A DNA stretch of 64,000 nt from Mycolicibacterium sp. P9-22 (lineage in GTDB: Bacteria > Actinomycetota > Actinomycetes > Mycobacteriales > Mycobacteriaceae): contig NZ_NPKP01000001.1 of assembly GCF_008329585.1 (NCBI RefSeq), forward strand, positions 744,001-808,000, written 5' to 3'. Positions 24,528 through 34,253 of the stretch are shown one piece after another (position 1 is the stretch's first letter; each line of letters starts with the position of its first letter). A model generated the notes under the pieces. That model saw only the letters and a list, made by a program, of their open reading frames with translations, did not search any database and had not been told where the DNA came from. A program made the translations under genes and the position numbers.

Positions 24528-25769
24528 TCAGGTCTCACGCGTGCCGGGGGTGAAGCGGACCGGCATCGAGGTCAGTTCATTGGAGAAGTTGGAGACCAGT
24601 CGCTCGACGGGCCCGTTGATCTGCATGTCCGGGATGCGGCGTAGCAGCTCCTCGAACAGGATCTTGAGCTCTAGTCGCGCCAGCGGATTGCCGAGGCAGA
24701 AGTGCGCTCCGCCACCGCCGAAGGCCTGGTGCGGCGGCTTCTGCCGGAACACGTCGAAACGCTCCGGGTTTTCGTTCAGCTCGGGGTCTCGTGAGCCGGC
24801 GGAGTACCACAGCGCCACCCGCTCGCCCTCGTTGATGGGATGCCCGCCGACTGTGGTATCGGTCTGGGCCACCCTGGTGAAGTATATGACGGGGGTGACC
24901 CAGCGCAGCATCTCCTCGATGGCGTTCGGGATCGCCTCCGGCACCGCCACCAGTTCGCGCAGCTGATCTTCGTGTTCCATCAGGGCGCGCATACCACCGG
25001 AGGCAGTGTTGCGGGTGGTGTCGTTGCCGGCGAACATCAACAGGGCGAAGAAGTAGGTCACCTCCGCTTCCGTCAACCGATCGCCGTCGACCTCGGCGGC
25101 GATCATGCGGGAGACCAGGTCATCACCAGGGTTCGCGCGCCGCTCGGTCGTGATCGAATTGAGGTACCCGCCGATCTCGAGCAACGCACCCAAACCGAGT
25201 TGCGGATCGGCAGTTGCGGCGGCACGCGACAGCTGATTGGTCCAGTCGAACAGTTGGCGCCGGTCGTCCTGGGGAACACCGAGCATGTCGGCGATCACGC
25301 GCAGCGGCAGTTCGACGGCGATGTCATCAACGAAATCACACGAACCCCGCTCGATGACCTCGTCGAGCAGCGTGTTGACGGTGTCGCGAATCCCATCGAC
25401 CTTCTGCCGGATCAGTTTCGGGGTGAAGACCGCCTGGACCACATTGCGGACCTGGGTATGCCTCGGTGGGTCCATCCCGAGGATGACCTCGCGCAGTACT
25501 TCGACGGGAACGGCGCCCTGCGCGGTGGCGAAGACGCCTCCGCGCGCCGAGGAGAACACCGCTGGATCACGGCTGATCGCCGCGATGTCAGCAGCATTCG
25601 TGAACGACCAGAATCCGGCCTCGTCGCCATCCGTCGCATTCCACAGCGGGCTGGGCTCCCGGCGCATACGAGCGAAGAGTTCGTAGGGCGGACCGTCTTC
25701 GAAGTACTTGAGGTCGGTGAGGTCGATGCTGGCGAGATCGACGGTGGAGAACGGCGTAGTTGATGTCAC
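24528..25769 (-). CDS. Cytochrome P450
   Basis: 413 aa from GTG 25769, chosen because an AAGGAA ribosome site lies just upstream and a longer reading would enter the reductase gene. The oxygen-binding helix motif is AGNDTT (247-252), the ExxR pair is Glu286/Arg289, and the heme motif FGGGGAHFCLG has Cys358. It is a soluble class I type bacterial P450. The reductase gene upstream (17 bases away) and the WS/DGAT gene form one minus-strand operon with it, so the reductase may serve this P450. Substrate unknown, perhaps a lipid or terpenoid. Confidence 0.92.
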   Translation of the reverse strand: MTSTTPFSTVDLASIDLTDLKYFEDGPPYELFARMRREPSPLWNATDGDEAGFWSFTNAADIAAISRDPAVFSSARGGVFATAQGAVPVEVLREVILGMDPPRHTQVRNVVQAVFTPKLIRQKVDGIRDTVNTLLDEVIERGSCDFVDDIAVELPLRVIADMLGVPQDDRRQLFDWTNQLSRAAATADPQLGLGALLEIGGYLNSITTERRANPGDDLVSRMIAAEVDGDRLTEAEVTYFFALLMFAGNDTTRNTASGGMRALMEHEDQLRELVAVPEAIPNAIEEMLRWVTPVIYFTRVAQTDTTVGGHPINEGERVALWYSAGSRDPELNENPERFDVFRQKPPHQAFGGGGAHFCLGNPLARLELKILFEELLRRIPDMQINGPVERLVSNFSNELTSMPVRFTPGTRET

Positions 25770-25786
25770 GACATGTTCCTTTCCTC

Positions 25787-26776
25787 TTAGATGTCGAGCA
25801 CGAGAGTTTGTGAAAGCGAGCGCGATACGCACGTCAGGATCGTGTTGCCGGCTGCATGTTGCTCGGCGGAGAGCATGGAGTCCCGGTGGTCCGGCGCCCC
25901 CTCCAGGACCGGCGCCTCACATGTTCCGCAGATACCTTCCAGGCATGAGGACATGATCGGGACATCTGCGTCTTCGAGGGCTTCGAGAATCGAAGTGTCT
26001 TCGGACACTTCCACAGTGACAGCTGAGCGTCGGCATTCGACCTGGAATGTCGCCAGGCTGTTCTGGCTCGGCTCGGCAGCCGGTTTGGCCGCGAAACGTT
26101 CGACGTGCAGGCTGCCGGCGGGCCAGTGGATGCTGTGTTGTTCCAGCGCGGAGAGCAGCGGCTCGGGTCCGCAGGAGTAGATCAGCGTATCGGCAACCGG
26201 CACGGCGAGTTCGGATCCGAGGTCGCAGATCCCGTGCACGTCGTCGTGCCACAGCCGAACCCGATCGCCGTAGGTGGTCGACAGCTCATCGGTGAAGGCC
26301 ATGGTGGACGCGCTGCGGCCCAGATACAGCAGGCGCCAGTCTCGACCTCGACGATCGGCTTCGGCAACCATCGGCAGTATCGGGGTGATACCGATTCCGC
26401 CGGCGACGAAGATGTAGCTCGGAGAGTCCTCCAGCGGAAAATGATTGCGCGGTCCGCGAACTCGCACCGTGCTGCCCGCGCCGATATTGTCGTGAACGTA
26501 TGCTGAGCCACCGCGGCTGGCAGGATCGCGGAGAATTCCGATCCGCCAGGTCGAGGAGTTCTCTGGCGTGCCGCACAATGAGTACTGTCGCACCACCCCG
26601 TTTTCGAGCATCAGGTCGATATGGGCACCCGGCTGCCAGGCCGGAAGAATCGCACCGTCCGAGTCGGCGAGTTCCAGCGTGACCACGCCGGCTGCGGCAT
26701 CGAACCGGTGTGCCACCACAAGTTCCTTGGCGCTGCTGTCCGCTTCGATCGTGGGCTTTTGCGAGGTAGATGTCAT
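25787..26776 (-). CDS. Flavin/[2Fe-2S] oxidoreductase of the phthalate-dioxygenase-reductase (VanB-like) type
   Basis: 329 aa. Flavin is bound by the RQYSL motif (63-67). NAD(P) is bound around FVAGGIGITP (about 123-132). The C-terminal plant-type ferredoxin domain has Cys278, Cys283, Cys286 and Cys316. The order flavin, NAD, iron-sulfur is that of PDR-type reductases, which feed Rieske oxygenases or, when fused or paired, P450s. It lies 17 bases before a P450 gene. It could also serve the Rieske oxygenase at 13-15 kb, whose operon lacks a reductase. Confidence 0.9.
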   Translation of the reverse strand: MTSTSQKPTIEADSSAKELVVAHRFDAAAGVVTLELADSDGAILPAWQPGAHIDLMLENGVVRQYSLCGTPENSSTWRIGILRDPASRGGSAYVHDNIGAGSTVRVRGPRNHFPLEDSPSYIFVAGGIGITPILPMVAEADRRGRDWRLLYLGRSASTMAFTDELSTTYGDRVRLWHDDVHGICDLGSELAVPVADTLIYSCGPEPLLSALEQHSIHWPAGSLHVERFAAKPAAEPSQNSLATFQVECRRSAVTVEVSEDTSILEALEDADVPIMSSCLEGICGTCEAPVLEGAPDHRDSMLSAEQHAAGNTILTCVSRSLSQTLVLDI

Positions 26777-26779
26777 GGA

Positions 26780-28195
26780 TTACCTTCCTGCCGGGGCTGC
26801 AGCGACAAGTTCGTCGAGCTCTGCGGACATATCGGCCAGCAGTTCCCAGGCATCGGGCAGCGTCGCGGCGTCACCGACGATTCCGATGTCGAGTTGGTCC
26901 TGGTAGCTGACCACCGTGATGTTCAGCGTGAAGCCGTCAAAGATCACACTCATCGGGAAGTGCGCGGTGAGCGGTCGCCCGAAGCACTTCAGTCCGACCG
27001 GTGAGCCGGGCACATTGGAGATGATGAGGTTGATCGGGGGCCGGATGGCTCCCGACGAAATGATGTCGATGACGCCTCGGGCTGCGAGTCCGAAGACCGG
27101 TGCCGGGATGGGATCGTTGACCGCACTCAGTAGCGCTTTCGGTGCCTGTCGCATGCGTGCCTTCGCGTGGCGAAGCCACTCGTGGGCAAAGGCAATTCGA
27201 TCGGAGGGCCGATCCTGATGTGTCGGGATCGGTGCGATTATCGACGATATGGCATTTCCGTAGCGCTGGGTCGCAGCCGGATCACGAACGGACACAGGCA
27301 GGTAGGCCACCAGGGGTTGCTCGGGAAGCTCACCGGACGCCTGCAGTCGACGGCGCAGCGCCCCACCGCAGATCGCGATGACCACATCATTGACCGTCAC
27401 CCCGAAGGCGTTCTTGACTGCCTTGACATCACGCAGCGAGACGGATCCGAAGGCGACCGAGCGGTCGGGTGTCAACGGTGCATTGAACCGCGTCGAGGGC
27501 GCATCGAGGCGATCCCGTGGGGCGTCCGGGTTGATGGCCCGCGTCAGTGAATGGACCCCGGGGACCGAGCGTAACGAGGGAACCTGATCCAGATGCGCCA
27601 GTACCTTCGGCACGGACATGGCTGCGCGGACACTTCGCAGGGGCAGAGATAGGAGTCCCTCGATGGCCAACGCGGCTCGGTTTGGGCGTTCCTGGGTTGT
27701 CGGCACCGTCGATCGTGGGGCCGTGTTGTCGGGTTGATCGAGAAGGAGCGAAAAGATCTCGCTGGCGGCGATCCCGTCGGCGGCCGCGTGATGCAGGGTC
27801 ATGACCACAGCAGTGCGGCCCGGTAGCCCGTGGATGACACGTAGGCGCCACAGCGGCCGGTCGCGTTCGAGTCGAGTGGCCATGATCTCGGCGACCTCGG
27901 CAGCGAGTTCGAGGTCGCCGGCCGCCTCTGGAAGCGTCGACTCGGATATGTGGTCGGTGAGATCCACCTGTGTGTCGACAAAAACCGGGTGGTCGAAGCC
28001 AAGGGGCACGGTGACGAGGCGCCATCTCAGCGGTGGGCAGAGGTGAATGCGGTCCTCCACCAATTTCGTCATGGTGACGGCAGAGATGGTGTGTTGATCG
28101 TCGGTGTCATAGATTGCGACTCCGCAGTACTGGGCACCGAAGTTCCCGACCTCAGCGGCCAGAAACTGTGCGTCGAGACTCGAAAGTCTATGCAT
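26780..28195 (-). CDS. WS/DGAT wax ester synthase / diacylglycerol acyltransferase
   Basis: 471 aa from the ATG at 28193-28195, which starts MHRLSSLDAQFL, the normal N-terminus of this family; an upstream in-frame start adds ten unlikely residues. The catalytic HHxxxDG motif is His135-His136-AAA-Asp140-Gly141. Enzymes of this type esterify acyl-CoA to fatty alcohols or diacylglycerol, making storage lipid at membranes or lipid bodies. It is the first gene of the operon with the reductase and P450, and it diverges from a PucR-type regulator. Confidence 0.92.
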   Translation of the reverse strand: MHRLSSLDAQFLAAEVGNFGAQYCGVAIYDTDDQHTISAVTMTKLVEDRIHLCPPLRWRLVTVPLGFDHPVFVDTQVDLTDHISESTLPEAAGDLELAAEVAEIMATRLERDRPLWRLRVIHGLPGRTAVVMTLHHAAADGIAASEIFSLLLDQPDNTAPRSTVPTTQERPNRAALAIEGLLSLPLRSVRAAMSVPKVLAHLDQVPSLRSVPGVHSLTRAINPDAPRDRLDAPSTRFNAPLTPDRSVAFGSVSLRDVKAVKNAFGVTVNDVVIAICGGALRRRLQASGELPEQPLVAYLPVSVRDPAATQRYGNAISSIIAPIPTHQDRPSDRIAFAHEWLRHAKARMRQAPKALLSAVNDPIPAPVFGLAARGVIDIISSGAIRPPINLIISNVPGSPVGLKCFGRPLTAHFPMSVIFDGFTLNITVVSYQDQLDIGIVGDAATLPDAWELLADMSAELDELVAAAPAGR

Positions 28196-28574
28196 CGGAG
28201 CGCCTTTCGTCGACGCCCTGGTCATGCTCTCGGACCCTTCGGATAGGCTGTGTGTTCACGACTGTCATGCATCCCCCCTGTGGTGATGGTGTGCGTGTCC
28301 ACCATTGATTTGCTGACGCTGAACGTGTCGATGCAGTCGACTGCTCTCACGACCGGATTCCGGGCGTCACGCTTCAAGGTCGATTTCGACGCTACGACCT
28401 GACGTGTGGGCGTGGCTATGTCGTCGGGCGACGAAGTTCACGTCGCATCGGGTCGCTGATTTGGCCGATGCCGACAAGAGATGACCGATACTCACCAAGT
28501 GGTTTCCGGCGCGGGTAGTACCTGATTCACGGTTTGGTGCCTGCTCAGCATGGTTGCGCCCTAGGGTCGGCGTC
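28196..28574. other. Divergent intergenic region, WS/DGAT and PucR
   Basis: About 380 bases with no supportable gene. It must hold the promoters for the WS/DGAT operon and the PucR gene. On the plus strand a TAGGGT box at 28562-28567 is clear. I saw no strong palindrome. Confidence 0.5.
28562..28567 (+). promoter_or_regulatory. Probable -10 box TAGGGT, leaderless
   Basis: TAGGGT matches TANNNT and stands 7 bases before ATG 28575, so the mRNA may begin with the start codon. This also supports ATG 28575 over an in-frame TTG at 28554. No -35 is evident. Confidence 0.4.
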
Positions 28575-29846
28575 ATGCAGTGCAGCAAAGGTGGTGACGA
28601 CGATCTGGTGTTCAAGTACGCCGCCATCGTCGTCAGTCAAGTGGAGTCCAAGCTCGACGACATTGCGCGCGCCGTCCAGGCTGCGCTCATCGGGGAGTTT
28701 GCCGAAATCGGTGGCCACGGGGAGTTGTCGGAGCTGCTCTACGATGCCGTGCAAGGCAATCTCGACGCCTATATCCCGGCGATACGCCACGGTATCTCGC
28801 TCGAACACATCCGGGCACCGGCATCCGGCCTCGAACATGCCCGCCGGATGGCCCAACGCGGTGTTCCGGCGAACACGCTCGTGCGGGGCTACCGACTTGG
28901 CCACCAGTCGCTTCTGGACGCCGTTGTTGCCGAGATTGATGAGTTACGGCTGGAGTCCGAGCTCGGACTCGATGTGTTCCGACACCTTTCCCGGGTGTCC
29001 TTTGCCTACATCGATCGTGTCATGGAGGAGGTGCTATCCACACATCAGCACGAACGGGATCGCTGGCTCCTCAATAGAAACCGAGTTCGGGTGATGCGCG
29101 TCCGCGAGGTCCTGACTGCGGACGGCCATGATGTCGATCAGCTGACCGAGTCGGTGGGCTATCCGTTCGGTCGTACGCACCTCGCTCTGACGATCTGGCG
29201 TGACGAATCGCGGGACGGCGAGGATCTGGCGGGACTGGAACGGTTTGCCGTTCGGCTGGCAGAGGCGGTCGGTTCGGGCCACCGGCCGTTGTTCGTCGCG
29301 GCAGACGAGGCGACCGCGTGGGTCTGGCTGGCTCTCGACGCGGATACCGTGCCGTCGGCGCTGACACGAGCGCGGGCGTTCGTCGACGAACAGACCGACA
29401 CACCCCGGATCGCAAGTGGGATACCGATGTCAGGACTGGTGGGGTTCCGCGCATCGCACTACCAGGCGCAAAGTGTCAGATCGGCGGTGATTCAATCGCA
29501 CGCCAGACGGGCGTGCTTCGTGGCGATGACCGACCCTGGGGTTGAGGTGGCCGCGCGTTTCTGTGGCGACCTGGATGCCACTCGCAACTGGGTCGCGGCG
29601 GTGTTGGGTGATCTGGCTCAGCCGAGCGAGGGGGACGAGAGACTTCGGGCAACGCTCGGCGCATTCCTGAGGTTCGGATCCAGTTTCAAGGCGACCGCAG
29701 ACGAGCAGCACCTGCACGTGAATTCCGTCAAGTACCGGGTACAGCGGGCTGTGGAACGACGCGGTCGTGACATCGCTGCGGATCGGTTGGACGTCGAGGT
29801 GGCGCTGTTCCTCGCCGACTGGTTCGGAGAGGCAGTGCTCGCCTGA
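28575..29846 (+). CDS. PucR/CdaR-type helix-turn-helix transcriptional regulator
   Basis: 423 aa. The N-terminal two thirds are helical and have a GGDEF-like sensory look as in PucR/CdaR proteins. The C-terminal PucR helix-turn-helix is plain: 'LGAFLRFGSSFKATADEQ', then HLHVNSVKYRVQR and a final LDVEVALFLADWFGE. These proteins control catabolic or acyl-lipid operons. It reads divergently from the WS/DGAT, reductase and P450 operon and precedes the SDR/ligase block, so either may be its target. Its start lies 7 bases after a -10-like box, suggesting a leaderless mRNA. Confidence 0.85.
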   Translation: MQCSKGGDDDLVFKYAAIVVSQVESKLDDIARAVQAALIGEFAEIGGHGELSELLYDAVQGNLDAYIPAIRHGISLEHIRAPASGLEHARRMAQRGVPANTLVRGYRLGHQSLLDAVVAEIDELRLESELGLDVFRHLSRVSFAYIDRVMEEVLSTHQHERDRWLLNRNRVRVMRVREVLTADGHDVDQLTESVGYPFGRTHLALTIWRDESRDGEDLAGLERFAVRLAEAVGSGHRPLFVAADEATAWVWLALDADTVPSALTRARAFVDEQTDTPRIASGIPMSGLVGFRASHYQAQSVRSAVIQSHARRACFVAMTDPGVEVAARFCGDLDATRNWVAAVLGDLAQPSEGDERLRATLGAFLRFGSSFKATADEQHLHVNSVKYRVQRAVERRGRDIAADRLDVEVALFLADWFGEAVLA

Positions 29847-29953
29847 TCGGCGGTCGGTTGACCTTCTAGGCACTGTTCGACACCAGCCGCGTGGGACTGC
29901 GTCGCAAGAGTGCTGTGCGGCAACGTAAGAACACCAGATCGATAGGTCCATGC

Positions 29954-29982
29954 TTGACTTTGGCGGCTTTTTTAACCAAAAT
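29954..29982 (+). promoter_or_regulatory. Candidate promoter for the 30017 SDR operon
   Basis: TTGACT (29954-29959), a 17-base spacer and CAAAAT (29977-29982) give a reasonable sigma-70-type promoter 35 bases before the SDR start. TTTAACC at 29971 also recalls the shared motif of 9921 and 35321, with a TAG 18 bases later, but the match in between is weak. Confidence 0.4.
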
Positions 29983-30016
29983 TCAACACATCACATAGTT
30001 GAGCTGAGGAGCGCGC

Positions 30017-30877
30017 GTGTCCGGAGTTGAAGACAAGGTTGTCGTTGTAACCGGTGCCGGAGGCGGCCTGGGCCGCTCATACGCACGGTTTCTGGCCGCC
30101 AATGGTGCGCTTGTCGTCGTCAATGACCTCGGTGGGGCCCGCGACGGGTCCGGCGCTTCCACACAAGCTGCCGACACCGTGGTCGAGGAGATTCGCAGCG
30201 CCGGCGGCCGCGCGGTGGCCAACTACGATTCGGTCGCAGATACAGCCGGTGCCGAGGCGATCATCGCCACCGCGGTGAAGGAGTTCGGCACGGTTCATGG
30301 CGTCATCAGCAACGCCGGCATCCTGCGTGACGGAGCCTTTCACAAGATGGCCCCGGAAAGCTGGAATGCGGTCCAGCAGGTCCATCTCTACGGTGGATTC
30401 AACGTCATCAGAGCGGCATGGCCGATCTTCCGTGAGCAGGGTTTCGGGCGCATTGTCGTGGCGACCTCGACCAGTGGCCTCTACGGCAACTTCGGTCAGG
30501 CCAACTATGGTGCGGCCAAGGCCGGTCTGGTCGGACTGATCAACACACTGGCGATCGAGGGTGCAAAGTACTCCATCACCGCCAACGCGATCGCCCCACT
30601 GGCGGCCACCCGGATGACCGAGGACATCGCTCCCCAGGAGCTACTCGACAAGTTGGACCCTGAACTGGTCGCGCCGGCAGTGGGCTACCTGGTCTCCGAG
30701 GAGAACCAGGACACCGCATCGGTGTTCGTCGTCGGTGGTGGGCTGGTGCAGCGGGTGGCCCAGTTCCAGAATGATGGCGTGACATTCACCAAGCCGCCCA
30801 GCCTGGCTGAGATCGGGGCGCAGTGGTCGCAGATCAACGACATGTCCGGTGCCAAGCTCGGTAGCAACCCGGTCTGA
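30017..30877 (+). CDS. SDR family dehydrogenase, MFE-2/HSD17B4-like (3-hydroxyacyl-CoA type)
   Basis: 286 aa, GTG start after a GAGGA ribosome site. Motifs: TGAGGGLGRSYA near residue 13, a 'VVVNDLGGARDGSG' stretch characteristic of the peroxisomal multifunctional enzyme type 2 dehydrogenase domain, ISNAG near 95, and YGAAK near 163. Family members oxidise (3R)-hydroxyacyl-CoA. The neighbours are acyl-CoA ligases, a MaoC hydratase and a dehydrogenase, which fits a beta-oxidation role. The next start follows its stop by 7 bases. Confidence 0.88.
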   Translation: MSGVEDKVVVVTGAGGGLGRSYARFLAANGALVVVNDLGGARDGSGASTQAADTVVEEIRSAGGRAVANYDSVADTAGAEAIIATAVKEFGTVHGVISNAGILRDGAFHKMAPESWNAVQQVHLYGGFNVIRAAWPIFREQGFGRIVVATSTSGLYGNFGQANYGAAKAGLVGLINTLAIEGAKYSITANAIAPLAATRMTEDIAPQELLDKLDPELVAPAVGYLVSEENQDTASVFVVGGGLVQRVAQFQNDGVTFTKPPSLAEIGAQWSQINDMSGAKLGSNPV

Positions 30878-30884
30878 GCGACCG

Positions 30885-32534
30885 ATGACCGCCCCGCTGG
30901 AACCAACCCTGGAAGTGGGCGTGGGCCCGCGGGCCCACCGGCCACCGGACCTGTCCGTGCCGCTGGTCGACTACACCATCGGGCAACTGCTCGCCCTGCG
31001 TGCCACTGATCATCCGGACCGGGAGGCTCTGGTCGGAGTTCGGCACGGCAGTTCGGGTGAGCACGTGCGGCTCACCTACGCTGGGCTCTTCGACGAGGCG
31101 GCCCGGGTGGCCGAGCGGCTCTCCGCTCTTGTCGATCGCGGCGAACTCGTGGCGCTGTGGGCGCCCAACGTCGTCGAGTGGACGGTCATTCAGTACGGCG
31201 CAGCCTTGGCCGGCGTCGTCCTGGTGGCGCTCAACCCGGTCCTGCGGGCCGACGAACTGGATTATGCGCTCCGGCACAGTCGTGCACGAGTGCTGTTGCA
31301 CGCCGATGTCAGCCGCGACTACCAGATGGCCGAGGTCGCCGAACGAGTGTGCGCTGAGATCCCCGGCGTCCGTCGTATCTCCTTGTCGCAGCAGAACGAA
31401 TGGAAAGCCGAAGCGGGTCCTGCGAAGTCCGGCTGGTCCGGTCATCCGAGCGATCCCGACACGCCGGTGATGCTGCAGTACACATCGGGAACAACCGGGC
31501 GGCCCAAGGGTGTGCTGTTGACCCATCGGGCGCTGGTCAACGTCGCCAAACTGACCATGGAAACCACCGGTGTGGCCGACCGGGCGGTCTGTTTCAACCC
31601 GCTGCCACTGTTTCATACGGCCGGTTGCGTCATCGCGACGCTCGGGCCGCTGTGGCGTGCGGGCACGGCGATCCTGTGTGAGCGATTCGCGCCGGACACC
31701 GCCTTGGAGAGCTTGGGGCGCGAGCAGGTCTCGGTGTTCTTCTATGTCCCTGCGGTGCTGCAGGCCCTACTGCAGCATCAGCGTGTGTCCGACCTGCCGG
31801 CGCCGCGGCTGCAGATCATCATGGGTGGCGCGTCAAACGTATCTGGTGAGTTGATCGACGGCGCTGCAACGGTTTTCGGTGCTGCCGTCTATAACCTGTA
31901 TGGGCAGACCGAACTTGCGCCGGTCATCTCTTTGACCCGTCCCGGCGACAGTCGACATGATCAGTTGCACACGGAGGGGCGCCCCCTGTCGCAACTCGAG
32001 TGCAAGATCATCGATCCTGTTTCCGGTGCCACCGTCGGCGTCGGGGAGAAGGGCGAGATCTGCGCTCGCGGATACCAGCAGTTTGTCGAGTACCTACACG
32101 ATCCCGACGCCACAGCACGCGCGCTCGATGGCGAAGGTTATGTCCGTACCGGCGATTTGGGCACGATGGACAGCCGCGGGTATCTGACCGTGACGGGCAG
32201 GCTCAAGGAGCTCATCATCCGGGGCGGTGAGAACATCGCTCCTGCAGAAGTGGAGCGGGTTATCGCCCAGCATGACGGGGTGGTCGATGTGATCGCGTTG
32301 GGCATGCCTGACGAACGCCTGGGCGAGATTGTCGCCGTGGCGTGCCGCGTCACCGATGGTGGCAGAATTGGCCTGCGGGACAGTCTGATCGAGCATGCGG
32401 TGCGCGAGTTGCCGGCGTACAAGGTTCCCGCGCGATGGTTTCTGGTCGACGACTTTCCGATAACGCCCACCGGCAAGGTGCAGCGCTTTGCTTTGCGTGA
32501 TGCCGCACTGGCTGAGGAGTTGCCGGAACTGTGA
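30885..32534 (+). CDS. Acyl-CoA synthetase (AMP-binding), first of a pair
   Basis: 549 aa from ATG 30885. The adenylate-forming signature is LQYTSGTTGRPKGV, with YGQTE, then RTGDLG and the C-terminal TGKVQRFALR around the catalytic Lys. It activates a carboxylic acid as an acyl-AMP and then an acyl-CoA. It overlaps the next ligase gene by 4 bases (GTGA at 32531), so the pair is co-translated. The acid is unknown. Paralogues lie at 32531 and 53428. Confidence 0.9.
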   Translation: MTAPLEPTLEVGVGPRAHRPPDLSVPLVDYTIGQLLALRATDHPDREALVGVRHGSSGEHVRLTYAGLFDEAARVAERLSALVDRGELVALWAPNVVEWTVIQYGAALAGVVLVALNPVLRADELDYALRHSRARVLLHADVSRDYQMAEVAERVCAEIPGVRRISLSQQNEWKAEAGPAKSGWSGHPSDPDTPVMLQYTSGTTGRPKGVLLTHRALVNVAKLTMETTGVADRAVCFNPLPLFHTAGCVIATLGPLWRAGTAILCERFAPDTALESLGREQVSVFFYVPAVLQALLQHQRVSDLPAPRLQIIMGGASNVSGELIDGAATVFGAAVYNLYGQTELAPVISLTRPGDSRHDQLHTEGRPLSQLECKIIDPVSGATVGVGEKGEICARGYQQFVEYLHDPDATARALDGEGYVRTGDLGTMDSRGYLTVTGRLKELIIRGGENIAPAEVERVIAQHDGVVDVIALGMPDERLGEIVAVACRVTDGGRIGLRDSLIEHAVRELPAYKVPARWFLVDDFPITPTGKVQRFALRDAALAEELPEL

Positions 32535-34243
32535 GCGAGTCGATCGATTCCCGACGCCGGGTGCTTCGCGACAGATTTCCGGTCTGGCAGCCGACCAGTC
32601 TTTCCGGCTGGCTCGACCGATGCGCCACGCAATATTCCTCTCGGCCAATGGTCTTCGGTGAAGGGGCATCCCTCACCTACCGTGAGGTGGCTGAGGAGTC
32701 ACGCCGATTGGCCGCGGGTCTGATTGCACTGGGGGTCCGTCCGGGTGACCGGGTGGGCATGCTGATGGCAAATTACGCGGAGTTCGTCACCGTGAAGTTC
32801 GCGATCGCCCGTGCAGGCGCGGTCGCGGTCCCGTTCAATTATCTCTACCGGGAAAGCGAACTGGCCTTTGTGCTCGCGGATTCCGGATGCCGCGTGCTGG
32901 TGACTATGACAGAGTTCGGTTCTTTGGATTACCAGGCGATGCTGGACGGAATCGTGCCGAATTGGGACAGTCCCGGCTTTGACACAAGGGCTCGGCAGGT
33001 CGACGACGTCCCCGCACTGCGTCACGTCGTGCTGCTCGACACCGGCGGAACTGCCCGAGGTGGCGCGCTCACGGTCGCAGGTCTGTCGGAACGCGGCGGT
33101 AGTGAGGTCGCCGGCACGCCCGAGCCCGAGGTCGACCCGACGGCGCCGGGAGACATGCTGTACACGTCGGGCACCACCGGGTCACCCAAGGGGGTGGTGG
33201 TCTCACACGATGCGGTGTTGCGGACCGCCTATGCGTCTGCGTTGACACGCGCCTATGAAGACGGTCGTCGTATCCTGTACTCGCTGCCGTGCTATCACAT
33301 GTTCGGCTACGTCGAGGGCCTGCTGTCGGTGATGTATGTCGGCGGGGCAGTCATCCTGCAGCCGTCCTTCAGTGCTGAGGGCTACTTCCGTGGCATCGAG
33401 ACACACCAGGCAACCGACATCCTGTGCGTTCCGACCATGGCAGTGGCGATGGTCGAGAGCCCGGCTCGAAGCGACTATGACCTGAGCTCTCTGAAAGCCA
33501 TCCTGTGCGGCTCTGCGCCCGCACCGATATGGCTGTGGAACAAGGTCAGTGAGGACTTCGGCGTCACCGAGATCGTCACCGGCTACGGCATGACCGAATG
33601 CGGCGGTGCCATGACATTGACGTTGCCCGAGGACGACCTTTCGATGACGTCCGACACTGTGGGCAGGCCAAAGCTGGCCGGCGCGGCCGGCGTCCCGGGT
33701 GCGGACGCACTGGTGATCTATCGTGCCGTGGAGTCTGACACCGGCGACGACGTCGCAGTCGATGCAGAGGGCGAATTGATCTCGGCCGGACCGACCACGA
33801 TGCACGAGTACTGGAATCGGCCGGAAGAGACTGCCCGCACCCTGCGCGACGGCTGGTTGTACTCCGGCGATCTCGGCCGCATTCGAGCTGACGGATATCT
33901 GCGGGTCACCGGCCGCAGCAAGGAGCTGTACAAGAGCGGCGGCGAACTGGTGATGCCCAAGGAGATCGAGGATGTGCTGGCCAGCCATCCGGGTATCAGT
34001 CAGGTGTTCGCCATCGGGCTGACCGACGATAGGTGGGGTGAGATCGGCTGTGCCGTCATCGTTCCGGCGCCGGACAGCGAGCTCACCGAGGCCGGTGTGT
34101 TGTCGTGGTGCCGCGAGAAACTCGCCCGCTTCAAGGTGCCGAAGATGGTGGTGTTCTACCGACCTGAAGATCTCCCCACCACACCTACCGGCAAGATCCA
34201 GAAGTTCCGGTTGGTGCAGCAGGTGGCAGCCGCTCGTCGGTGA
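32531..34243 (+). CDS. Acyl-CoA synthetase (AMP-binding), second of a pair
   Basis: 570 aa, GTG overlapping the previous stop. Signatures: LYTSGTTGSPKGV, GYGMTE, YSGDLG and TGKIQKFRLV near the end. It is clearly different from the first copy, so the pair may handle two substrates or two steps of one route. It converges on the metallo-hydrolase gene on the minus strand with 10 bases between the stops. I saw no terminator there. Confidence 0.9.
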   Translation: MSESIDSRRRVLRDRFPVWQPTSLSGWLDRCATQYSSRPMVFGEGASLTYREVAEESRRLAAGLIALGVRPGDRVGMLMANYAEFVTVKFAIARAGAVAVPFNYLYRESELAFVLADSGCRVLVTMTEFGSLDYQAMLDGIVPNWDSPGFDTRARQVDDVPALRHVVLLDTGGTARGGALTVAGLSERGGSEVAGTPEPEVDPTAPGDMLYTSGTTGSPKGVVVSHDAVLRTAYASALTRAYEDGRRILYSLPCYHMFGYVEGLLSVMYVGGAVILQPSFSAEGYFRGIETHQATDILCVPTMAVAMVESPARSDYDLSSLKAILCGSAPAPIWLWNKVSEDFGVTEIVTGYGMTECGGAMTLTLPEDDLSMTSDTVGRPKLAGAAGVPGADALVIYRAVESDTGDDVAVDAEGELISAGPTTMHEYWNRPEETARTLRDGWLYSGDLGRIRADGYLRVTGRSKELYKSGGELVMPKEIEDVLASHPGISQVFAIGLTDDRWGEIGCAVIVPAPDSELTEAGVLSWCREKLARFKVPKMVVFYRPEDLPTTPTGKIQKFRLVQQVAAARR

Positions 34244-34253
34244 ACCCGCGACG

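Noticed and set aside
29971..30001. Third copy of the shared promoter motif before the 30017 SDR.
   Set aside because: Only TTTAACC and a TAG at the right spacing agree; the middle does not. A standard TTGACT promoter overlaps it.
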